Source of the DNA: an uncultured Alphaproteobacteria bacterium
GTDB taxonomy: Bacteria; Pseudomonadota; Alphaproteobacteria; Rhodobacterales; Rhodobacteraceae
Reading direction: 5' to 3'
DNA: 64,000 bases
Assembly: GCA_929200255.1 (NCBI GenBank)
Contig: CAKMYZ010000010.1
Location: 62,001-126,000, forward strand
Part shown: piece by piece, positions 55,475-62,625 of the stretch
How positions within the stretch are numbered: the stretch's first letter is position 1
Layout of the letters: every line of letters starts with the position of its first letter
Made by a program: the position numbers and the translations under genes
Notes under the pieces: generated by a model
Database searches by the model: none
What the model saw: the letters and a program-made list of their open reading frames with translations, nothing else
Told to the model about the DNA's origin: nothing

Positions 55475-56215
55475 ATGAACGGCATGTCCCCAAAGGCGGC
55501 GTCCGCACAGGTGCGCGACAGGCTGCTTGAGCTTATTAAATCGGGCGACATCAGCCCCGACGGCAGGCTGCCGACTGAACGCGCATTGGCCGAAAGGTTC
55601 GGCGTTGGCCGCCGCTTCGTAAGGCAGGGCCTTGATGCGCTCGAGGCCGAGGGCTTGGTCTGGCGAAAGCAGGGCAAAGGTACATTTGCCGGCCAACCGG
55701 CTGATCCGATGGGCGATCTTGCTGCGCGGATCACCGGGGAAACCAACGCGCTTGAGGTGATGGAGGCCCGCCTATGCATTGAGCCTGAACTGGCCGCTCT
55801 ATGCGCCCGCAGAATGACCACCGACGAAGTGGCGCGCCTGCGGACATTGGTGCAACGTCAGCTGGAGGCGGCTGATGCACAGGCGATCGAGCTTTGGGAT
55901 GGATCGCTGCACCGCCTGATCGCACAATGTGCAGGCAACCGGCCATTGTTAATGGCGTTCTCGCTCATTGACAAAATCCGGTCCAATCCTGCTTGGGTCA
56001 GCCTGCGCGCAAAGAGTCGCGACCTGGCGTCACTGCAAGTCACCCACAACGAGCATCTTGCTATCATCGATGCGATCGCGGCAGGTCATGCTGAGGTGGC
56101 ACGCACCGCCATGCTGGACCATCTGGAAACCCGCTTCGCCGCCCTTCAGGGTGATCTTGAACGGGCTGCACAGCGCAGCGGTGAGACCTTTTTCATCACA
56201 CGTGATCAGAGCTGA
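55475..56215 (+). CDS. GntR family transcription regulator (FCD domain)
   Basis: A 246-residue regulator: N-terminal winged helix (residues about 10-75, TERALAERFGVGRRFVRQGLDALEAEGLV) and a C-terminal FCD ligand domain with metal-binding acidic/histidine residues. It probably controls the transporter/GGT cluster in which it sits. ATG 55475 is preceded by AGGGTG; the frame to TTG 55457 is longer but unnecessary. Confidence 0.9.
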   Translation: MNGMSPKAASAQVRDRLLELIKSGDISPDGRLPTERALAERFGVGRRFVRQGLDALEAEGLVWRKQGKGTFAGQPADPMGDLAARITGETNALEVMEARLCIEPELAALCARRMTTDEVARLRTLVQRQLEAADAQAIELWDGSLHRLIAQCAGNRPLLMAFSLIDKIRSNPAWVSLRAKSRDLASLQVTHNEHLAIIDAIAAGHAEVARTAMLDHLETRFAALQGDLERAAQRSGETFFITRDQS

Positions 56216-56307
56216 TAAGAGCACAGGAAAGGTATGACCATGTCAAGATATCTTCGCGCGATTGCGCTATGCCGCGCCGAAGGCGCTGAGCTTCGAAGGC
56301 TTGTCGT

Positions 56308-57231
56308 ATGATTGTAAACGCAGGACCTGAAACCTGTCACTGGGGTTACTTCGACGCGACCCTTGATCCAGTTGTCACCGTGCCAAGCGGATCAGAGGTG
56401 ACGATTGACACGATCTCAGGTGGCCCCGATAATTTGCCCGGAGCAGGCTTCCACATTCCCCCTGAATTGCTCGAGATGCACAGGGTGAGCCCACCCAAAG
56501 TGCCTGGGCACCTTTTAACAGGCCCCGTGGCCGTTGAAGGTGCGACCCCTGGCGATGTCCTTCAGGTTGACATTCTTGATGTCAGACTCAGGCAGGATTG
56601 GGGCTATACCTTTGTGCGCCCTCTTGCGGGTACGCTGCCACTCGACTTTGCAGATCAACACCACATGACCATCTCTTTGGACGCAGAGCGCGGCATGGCG
56701 ACCCTCCCGTGGGGGCTGGAGCTACCGCTCGCGCCGTTTTTTGGCGTGATGGCCGTTGCGCCACCGCTGGATTGGGGGCGTATCTCGACAATCGAACCGC
56801 GCGCGCATGGCGGCAACCTGGACAACAAAGAACTTGTGGCGGGTACCACGTTGTACTTGCCCGTCTTCACCGAAGGGGCGTTGTTTTCCTGTGGCGACGG
56901 GCATGGTGCACAGGGCGATGGCGAAGTTTGTGTCACGGCGATCGAGACAGCATTGCAAGGCCGCTTCCGCCTCACTGTTCGCCGCGACTTGCAGATGATC
57001 TATCCGGAGGCTGAAACGCCGACCCATTTGATCACCATGGGGATGCACCCTGACCTCGACGTTTGTGTTGAAATCGCGCTGAGACGGATGATTTCCGTCG
57101 TCGCAGCCCGAGCGGGGATTAACCGCGCAGAGGCCTATATGCTATGCTCGCTGGCAGGCGATCTGCGCATCACCCAAACCGTGAACCGCGAAAAAGGTGT
57201 GCACATGATGATGGCGAAGCCGCTTCTATGA
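56308..57231 (+). CDS. Acetamidase/formamidase family protein
   Basis: A 307-residue member of the FmdA/AmdA family, which hydrolyses short amides to carboxylate and ammonia. The family motifs GNLDNKELVAGTTLYLPVFTEGALFSCGDGHGAQGDGEV (given in parts: NLDNKEL, CGDGHGAQGDGEV) carry the metal-binding residues. It follows the GntR gene by about 90 bases and is the last gene of the cluster. It ends 34 bases before the convergent glycosyltransferase gene. Confidence 0.9.
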   Translation: MIVNAGPETCHWGYFDATLDPVVTVPSGSEVTIDTISGGPDNLPGAGFHIPPELLEMHRVSPPKVPGHLLTGPVAVEGATPGDVLQVDILDVRLRQDWGYTFVRPLAGTLPLDFADQHHMTISLDAERGMATLPWGLELPLAPFFGVMAVAPPLDWGRISTIEPRAHGGNLDNKELVAGTTLYLPVFTEGALFSCGDGHGAQGDGEVCVTAIETALQGRFRLTVRRDLQMIYPEAETPTHLITMGMHPDLDVCVEIALRRMISVVAARAGINRAEAYMLCSLAGDLRITQTVNREKGVHMMMAKPLL

Positions 57232-57265
57232 AGGTCCTGAGCCCAAATCTGTGGCGTCAATGCGG

Positions 57266-58558
57266 CTAAGCCTTTAGTGCCTTTGTGATGGCCGCCAATG
57301 TCCGCGCCACGCCACCTGAATGGGCGGCATAGAAGGTGCCGATCTGGCTGTCACTGACGTTCTGTGGTGTTTGTACAGCCGGTAGTAGTTCGTCCGCAGA
57401 TTGCAGTTTGTGACAGACCCCAGCTGCTATCGCCTCGGCCGCAGGATACGCGATCGTCCAGATGTAGGGACCTACAATCACGGGCTTCTTCAGCGCCAGG
57501 GGCTCAATCACGTTATGCGCTCCCTTTGGAACGAAACCGCCTCCAATGACAGCGCGGTCGCAGAGCCCTAGATAGAAATACATCTCTCCCATGCTGTCGC
57601 CCAGCAGGACATCAACTTCTGGCGTCCCTGTTGTCAGCGCGAGGCTATCATCAAAAACCTCTGACCTGCGCGCGTATCGCAAACCGGCGGCCTGCAGCAT
57701 CTCTGCCACTTCGTCAAACCGTTCAGGCGCACGCGGAACATAGGTGAAGAAAAGCCCCTTGGTCTGGCGGATCATATCGATGTAGATGGCATCTTCGCCT
57801 TCAACCACGCTGGTCAGGGTGAAGCTTGGGCGGCCCTTGGTAAACGCATCCCGGCAGGCGGCCGCGGCATCCAGTTGCGGCTGTGGAATGGGTTGATCGA
57901 AGCGCAACTCGCCGGTGACTTGGATGTTTTTCATGCCAACAGTGGCAAAGCGATCTTGATGCGCTGCGGATTTGACAAATGCGCCAGAGAACCCACCCAC
58001 AAGCGCGGCACGCAGTCCCAAACCTTGCTGATCTTTCTCAAAGCTCTTCTTTGGGTATTGGGCGTTACACATGAACAGTGGTGTACCGCGTTTGCGGCAG
58101 GCCATGATCATGCGCGGCCAAATCTCGATCTCCATGACCAGACCGTATTTGGGTGCGAACTGCGACAGGAAACGCCGGTAGGCAAAGCCATATTCCAATG
58201 GCACCCAGATCACCTGCACTGTGCCGGCGGCAATTTCAGCTGCGAACTCGCGCAGGGCTTCGCTTCGCCCGGCCGGGGTGAAATGGGTGGTCACGACGTG
58301 TTCACCCTGCGCGAGCAACCCTCGGATCAGCGGGGTGGCTGAGCGCATTTCCCCAAGCGAGACCGCATGCACCCAGACAGGTGAATTCAGCGTTGTGGGA
58401 TAGCGACCAAACCGTTCACCCAAGTGCTGAAAATACAGCGGATCCTTGCGCCCCCGTCGCCACAGATACAGTAATGCCAGCGGCAGCAGGAGCCACCACA
58501 GGATGCTGTAGCCGATCAGCGCAAGACGGAGTTTGAGGTTGGGGACGTTTGGCGGCAT
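57266..58558 (-). CDS. Kdo transferase family glycosyltransferase (GT30), copy 1
   Basis: A 430-residue GT30 protein with an N-terminal membrane helix (residues about 12-32, SILWWLLLPLALLYLW), the base-catalyst block KDPLYFQHLGERFG, and the GT30 motifs VWVHAVSLGEMRSA and TGELRFDQP. It resembles WaaA, which adds Kdo to lipid IVA, and is preceded one base away by a second GT30 gene. With two copies, one may be the true WaaA and the other use a different acidic sugar. I cannot say which. Confidence 0.87.
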   Translation of the reverse strand: MPPNVPNLKLRLALIGYSILWWLLLPLALLYLWRRGRKDPLYFQHLGERFGRYPTTLNSPVWVHAVSLGEMRSATPLIRGLLAQGEHVVTTHFTPAGRSEALREFAAEIAAGTVQVIWVPLEYGFAYRRFLSQFAPKYGLVMEIEIWPRMIMACRKRGTPLFMCNAQYPKKSFEKDQQGLGLRAALVGGFSGAFVKSAAHQDRFATVGMKNIQVTGELRFDQPIPQPQLDAAAACRDAFTKGRPSFTLTSVVEGEDAIYIDMIRQTKGLFFTYVPRAPERFDEVAEMLQAAGLRYARRSEVFDDSLALTTGTPEVDVLLGDSMGEMYFYLGLCDRAVIGGGFVPKGAHNVIEPLALKKPVIVGPYIWTIAYPAAEAIAAGVCHKLQSADELLPAVQTPQNVSDSQIGTFYAAHSGGVARTLAAITKALKA

Positions 58559-58559
58559 A

Positions 58560-59807
58560 TCAGGTTTTTATCATCATCAAGAGATCGGCCGCCAGTTGAT
58601 CCGTCGGCGCTCCCAAGTCATTGACCAGTTTTGCGGCCTTTTCGCCAAGCGCGCTCAGGTCTTGCTCTTGCAGGGCGACGGCCAATTCATCCGCATCGGC
58701 AACCGGGATGGCAGCCTCTGTACCAATCAATGCGTCAAAATCCGCCCGAAAATTTGCCCTGCAGGGTCCGCACAGAACCGCGGTGGAAAGTGTTGCGGCT
58801 TCCCAAGGGTTGTGGCCTTCAATGTCGCTGAAGGTGCCCCCGATCAAGACGGCTTGCGCGACCCGGTAGATCATCCCCAACTCACCAACAGTATCACAAA
58901 GCCAGACAGATGTGTTTTGGTCGGGCCACTGGTCTTTTGATCGTTTTGGCGCGGGATCGTCGGCGAAACGGGCAGGGTGGCGCGGAACAACGATCAAGAG
59001 CGCGCTGGAGTCTGATTGACGCAGGGTGTCGTGGGCCGCACGCGCACGTTCGGCATCTTCGGCGTATGCAGGGGCGACCGTCCAGACGAAACGGCCCTCT
59101 GTGGCAGCGCGTAGGGCATCCAGCGCGGTTTGGTCGCAGGTCAGCGCCGGCGCTGCAGGTTTCAAAGAGCCTGTCACACGCACCGTGGCACCAAGGCTTT
59201 CCAAATGGGTGGCGGTGGCATGATCTTGGGCAGTGACCAGCGCCATCGTCTGATAAAGGTCACGAAAGAGACTCTGGGCCTTTTGATGGGCCTTGTAGGA
59301 TTTTGCATTCATCCGTGCGGCGATAATGCACTGCGGAATACCACGTGCGGCAATCGCGCTGACAAAGCCTGGCCACAGATCCTGCTCGGCCCATACGCAA
59401 AGATCAGGGGCAAAATGATCCAGAAAGCGTTTGCGATAGCCCGGAGCATCAAGTGGCAGAAACTGATGAATTGTGCGGGGCGGTGCGTTCTTTTCAAAAA
59501 CCTCTGCGGATGCGGCGGTTGTGGATGTGACCAGAAAGGATACATCGGGGCGCGCTGCCGCCATGCGTGCAATCACCCCCCGCAACGACAGCACTTCGCC
59601 CAGGCCCACTGCATGCAGCCATATCAGCGGCCCTGCGGGGCGCGGTGTCAAACCCTTGCCTTGTTTCTCTTGCCAGCGTGTGGGGTGTTCCTTGCCGCGC
59701 CTCAAACGGCGGCGGAGAAGGGGGGGCGCCACCAACGGGATGAGGTGGCTTGCCGCAAGATAAATGCGCAGGGCCCAGTCCGGTCGCAATTCAGCTGGCC
59801 GTGTCAT
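58560..59807 (-). CDS. Kdo transferase family glycosyltransferase (GT30), copy 2
   Basis: A 415-residue GT30 protein. Hydrophobic residues about 12-28, the base-catalyst Glu in RWQEKQGKG, the HAVGLGE motif and the GGTFSDIEGHNPWEAA block are family features. Residues before 59807 belong to a shadow frame: the ORF extends to 60092 but there MTRPAELRPDW is the natural N-terminus, overlapping the NeuC stop by 17 bases. It diverges strongly from copy 1, so this is an old duplication. Confidence 0.87.
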   Translation of the reverse strand: MTRPAELRPDWALRIYLAASHLIPLVAPPLLRRRLRRGKEHPTRWQEKQGKGLTPRPAGPLIWLHAVGLGEVLSLRGVIARMAAARPDVSFLVTSTTAASAEVFEKNAPPRTIHQFLPLDAPGYRKRFLDHFAPDLCVWAEQDLWPGFVSAIAARGIPQCIIAARMNAKSYKAHQKAQSLFRDLYQTMALVTAQDHATATHLESLGATVRVTGSLKPAAPALTCDQTALDALRAATEGRFVWTVAPAYAEDAERARAAHDTLRQSDSSALLIVVPRHPARFADDPAPKRSKDQWPDQNTSVWLCDTVGELGMIYRVAQAVLIGGTFSDIEGHNPWEAATLSTAVLCGPCRANFRADFDALIGTEAAIPVADADELAVALQEQDLSALGEKAAKLVNDLGAPTDQLAADLLMMIKT

Positions 59808-60915
59808 GAAAGGTTTTTTGCAGTGATGTTTCCCAGAAGGGGGCCGCTTTGAGAATATCAGCAAAGCGAGACGCAGCACTTCCGCCGCCAAAGGCGTCAT
59901 GGCGCGGATAGGATTTACCCCATTGGGCGCGCAGGAATTCTGCGATTGCGCCGGTGTCCGTGGCATCGGCAAAGAACACCGAAGGGGATTTCGCGCGGTT
60001 CGTCTGGCGGGTGCCAATATCCAGCGATGGCAACCCGATGAACGGCGCCTCGCGTACACCGGCAGATGAATTCCCAACCATCGCGCTGGCATTTTTCATC
60101 AATTCAGAGAAATGCGCAAAGCGCATCGACGGCAGGACGCGAAACTGATCTTTTGGGACGGCGTCAATTGAATCAAAAATCGCGGTTGAGCCGGGATCGT
60201 TGTTCGGGGCAATCACCACAAACGGGCGGCCTGAGACGGCCAATGCCCCAAACAGCGACGCAGCCTGTGCACCCATGCTGTCGGCCTCTGAAGTGACGGG
60301 GTGAAAGACGCAAATACCATAGTTATCAAACGGCAGATCATAGCGGGATTTGACCTCTGCCAGACTGACGCCAGAGGGGCCTGCGTGAAAATCCAGCTCA
60401 GGCGAGCCGATGGCATGAATATGCGCCTTGGGCTCTCCCATCGCCATGACACGCCGCGCCGCATCCTTGGATGACACAAAATGATCGCTTGCCAGTTTGG
60501 AGTTACAATGGCGGTAGATTTCGTCAATGGTGCCAGAGACTTCACCACCTTCAATATGTGCGCAGCGGATGTAGTTTGTGGCGCAGACAAGTGCACAGGC
60601 AAGCGCCTCGACCCTGTCACCGTGAATGACCACAAGATCGGGCTGCGCCTCTTTGACGAAATCCGAAAACCCGGTGACGGTCTTTGCCAGCACCATATCC
60701 TGTGGGTCGCCGGGCCGCTGGTTGAGGAACTCATGAACCTGCACGCCGGGCGTGCGGTGCACCTCAACCTTGGTCAGCCCATAGCGCGCCAGCATATGCA
60801 TGCCGGTAACAAAGAACGAGACCGCAAAACCCGCATCGCGGGTGGCCGTGGCAAGCGGTTCCAACTTACCGAAATCCGCGCGGGTGCCGGTGACAAAAAG
60901 GATCGAACGGGACAT
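59791..60915 (-). CDS. neuC: UDP-N-acetylglucosamine 2-epimerase, hydrolysing (NeuC-like)
   Basis: A 374-residue GT-B-fold epimerase. VTGTRADFGKLEPL at the N-terminus, VVIHGDRVEALACALVCA, AHIEGGEVSGTIDE and the C-terminal GNSSAGVREAPFIGLPSLDIGTRQ are typical of NeuC/GNE (hydrolysing) rather than WecB. It makes ManNAc for nonulosonic acid synthesis, but no NeuB/NeuA is in the window. Its stop overlaps the GT30 copy 2 start, so the three genes form an operon of 3.6 kb. Confidence 0.88.
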   Translation of the reverse strand: MSRSILFVTGTRADFGKLEPLATATRDAGFAVSFFVTGMHMLARYGLTKVEVHRTPGVQVHEFLNQRPGDPQDMVLAKTVTGFSDFVKEAQPDLVVIHGDRVEALACALVCATNYIRCAHIEGGEVSGTIDEIYRHCNSKLASDHFVSSKDAARRVMAMGEPKAHIHAIGSPELDFHAGPSGVSLAEVKSRYDLPFDNYGICVFHPVTSEADSMGAQAASLFGALAVSGRPFVVIAPNNDPGSTAIFDSIDAVPKDQFRVLPSMRFAHFSELMKNASAMVGNSSAGVREAPFIGLPSLDIGTRQTNRAKSPSVFFADATDTGAIAEFLRAQWGKSYPRHDAFGGGSAASRFADILKAAPFWETSLQKTFHDTAS

Positions 60916-61083
60916 CGGTCTTCCAAATCAACAAGATACCGGCGATGCGGCTGCCCATACAGATTAGCGGCCCAGTAGGCGAAAGGAAACTGCGATATCA
61001 CGCTTTGGGACTTGATGACGGCACAGATGGCGCGATAACGGCTTGACCTTGCAGGGCAGCATCCTTAGGTGACGGTGCAACAA

Positions 61084-61157
61084 GGCGAGTGGGCAGGTAG
61101 GTTATGCAGCGGATTGCAAATCCGTGTAGACCGGTTCGATTCCGGTACTCGCCTCCA
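61084..61157 (+). tRNA. tRNA-Cys (GCA)
   Basis: A complete cloverleaf: acceptor GGCGAGT pairs with ACTCGCC, anticodon loop TTGCAAA with anticodon GCA flanked by a stem, T-loop GGTTCGATTCC, and an encoded 3' CCA. The end of a tRNA gene is a classical integration site; integrase and other foreign fragments begin 110 bases downstream. Confidence 0.95.
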
Positions 61158-61230
61158 AACATCTTCCTTGACGAATAATGTCCAATGATATCAATATCGC
61201 CTATGTTTTACAGGGGGTTAAGATTTTGCA

Positions 61231-61262
61231 TGTGCGAAGGCGTGTGCGAATTTTTGTGCGAA
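61231..61262. repeat. Three direct repeats TGTGCGAA at 12-bp period
   Basis: TGTGCGAA starts at 61231, 61243 and 61255, so each copy is offset by exactly 12 bp. It lies between tRNA-Cys and the integrase gene start at 61270. It could be arm-type integrase/excisionase binding sites or an operator. Confidence 0.75.
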
Positions 61263-61269
61263 AACGGCG

Positions 61270-61659
61270 ATGGCAAAGAAGATAAAGTACCTCAAACAAA
61301 GGGGCGACTGGTATCACTTTGAAAGGGTGGTTCCCCCTGATGTTCGCCACCTTATTGATGATAAGGATTGGAGGCATACCCTTGATACTGACAGCAAAGT
61401 CGAAGCAGAGGCCCGATGCTTACGTCGTACGGTGGAGACTAACGAACAACTCAGAGCAGCCAGAAGCGGTTCTTTCCGACGCCTTGATCAAACTCAGATT
61501 GAAGACTTGGCTGTTCAATGGAGCCTCGACTTTCAACTTATCAACCGTGAGAACATCGCACGTGAAGCGTTTCCAGATGTCTGGGGTGAGCTTGATACAT
61601 TCGGTGATGAGGCCCCCCGCCCCATAATTCGTAGCAAATTGCCCTATTTGGTCCCATAG
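61270..61659 (+). pseudogene. Phage-type integrase, N-terminal fragment
   Basis: 129 residues starting MAKKIKYLKQRGDWYHFERVVPPDVR, the N-terminal DUF6538-like head of tyrosine recombinases that integrate at tRNA genes. The catalytic domain (R-H-R-Y) is missing: the reading frame ends with a TAG at 61657, and the sequence beyond encodes an unrelated protein. The usual protein has 400 residues or more. The gene is thus truncated by deletion, leaving the island immobile through its own enzyme. Confidence 0.75.
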
Positions 61660-62109
61660 GCGCTGACGTCAGACATTATTGAACCTAACCCATCAGAAGT
61701 CGCAAGAGGGCGTAAAAACCGTTACGGTTCGCATGGTTTGCGTTTTGCCCTCAAAGGTGCGGACGAAGACATAGATCAATTCACTCGCCGTGTTGGGCGA
61801 ACGGCCACCGATGAAATGGTGGATGATAATGGGCCAGGCAGCGGTGAATGGCAGTTCGGCTATAACCGCCGTAGTGTCGGCTCTCTGCACATTGATACTT
61901 TGACGATCCCAGCCAGTGACTTGGCTCAGCGGGGAGTTATGGCAGTCTACCCCGTTGGGGGGTGGTGGAAAGAAAGCCGCAAGGTTGATCCAGCACGGTG
62001 CTTGACGAGGTTCTCTTTGGTGGCCGAGATTGATGCTGAAGAGCAGGAAGTCGATCTTTACGCCGAAGTTCAGCAAGCTATCGCTACCCGCAACGTAGTT
62101 CAGGTTTAG
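61660..62109 (+). pseudogene. C-terminal fragment resembling an S8 (subtilase-like) protease
   Basis: In the same frame as the integrase fragment but after its stop codon, 149 codons are open with no start codon until 61738. The text includes RYGSHGLRFALKGADED, RRSVGSLHIDTLTIPASDLA, VYPVGGWWKESRK, TRFSLVAEIDAEEQEVDLYAEVQQAIA. From memory this pattern, GS(L/I)HxD followed by PVGGWWK and a C-terminal EVDLYTPI, matches the C-terminal domain of S8 serine proteases paired with an AAA ATPase in phage defence (IetAS type). The protease core with Asp-His-Ser is absent. So it is a relic of a defence gene joined to an integrase relic. The family assignment needs a profile search. Confidence 0.5.
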
Positions 62110-62204
62110 CAACCTGTGATGTTGTCGATGATCCGTGTCTTGGTCGTTACTTGTGTTCGACTCCGATTCAGCCGTTAACGTCAGTGGACACAGCTTTCTG
62201 CCCA

Positions 62205-62220
62205 TTATCCCTAAGGATAA
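62205..62220. promoter_or_regulatory. hipBA operator 1
   Basis: TTATCC, four bases, GGATAA: perfect inverted repeat. First of three identical-design sites whose centres lie 49 bp apart. The half-site and spacing differ from the Escherichia coli HipB operator (TATCC-N8-GGATA) mainly by the shorter spacer. Confidence 0.75.
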
Positions 62221-62253
62221 AATTCAATATTCTGGGCTTCGATGATAGATATT

Positions 62254-62269
62254 TTATCCTCAGGGATAA
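62254..62269. promoter_or_regulatory. hipBA operator 2
   Basis: TTATCC-TCAG-GGATAA, extended by flanking T and A so that the palindrome is longer (TTTTATCC...GGATAAAA). Centre 49 bp from operator 1. Confidence 0.8.
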
Positions 62270-62302
62270 AATCTAATGACAATGCCCAGATCATACGATA
62301 TA

Positions 62303-62318
62303 TTATCCTCAATGATAA
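62303..62318. promoter_or_regulatory. hipBA operator 3
   Basis: TTATCC-TCAA-TGATAA: one mismatch in the right half (T for G). Centre 49 bp from operator 2 and 14 bases before the hipB start codon. It overlaps the likely promoter start site. Confidence 0.75.
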
Positions 62319-62331
62319 ATTATGGTGCAGC

Positions 62332-62625
62332 ATGAACATCGAAACGAACCTGACAAAGTGGGCAGTCAAGATTGGCAACCGATTGCGCACAAGGCGTAAA
62401 GAGGTGGGGTTGAGCCTTACCGACCTGTCACGCTTGTCTGGGTCCACGGCATCGACCTTATCACACATCGAACGGGGAACACGGGACGTGAAGCTGTCTA
62501 CGCTGGTTGCATTGGCCGATGCACTTCGCGTCGATTTGGCTGACCTTGTGGCCCCACAAGAACGCGAAGCGGGCACCGATACTCATAGCATCATTGATGG
62601 CTACGATCTGGACGATGACGCATGA
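62332..62625 (+). CDS. hipB: HipB-like antitoxin, XRE family
   Basis: A 97-residue helix-turn-helix protein. The HTH_3 fold covers residues about 15-70, with RLRTRRKEVGLSLTDLSRLSGSTASTLSHIERGTRDVKLSTLVALADALRV, the XRE signature (given in parts: LTDLSRLSG, ERGTRD). The acidic tail ends YDLDDDA. It should repress the operon through the three operators upstream and block HipA. The ATG 62332 is the natural start; the longer frame from 62242 reads through operators 2 and 3. Stop overlaps the hipA start (ATGA). Confidence 0.9.
   Translation: MNIETNLTKWAVKIGNRLRTRRKEVGLSLTDLSRLSGSTASTLSHIERGTRDVKLSTLVALADALRVDLADLVAPQEREAGTDTHSIIDGYDLDDDA

Noticed and set aside
59808-60092. 95-codon N-terminal extension of GT30 copy 2
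   Set aside because: It runs inside neuC in another frame, contains no GT30 features, and a normal N-terminus begins at 59807.
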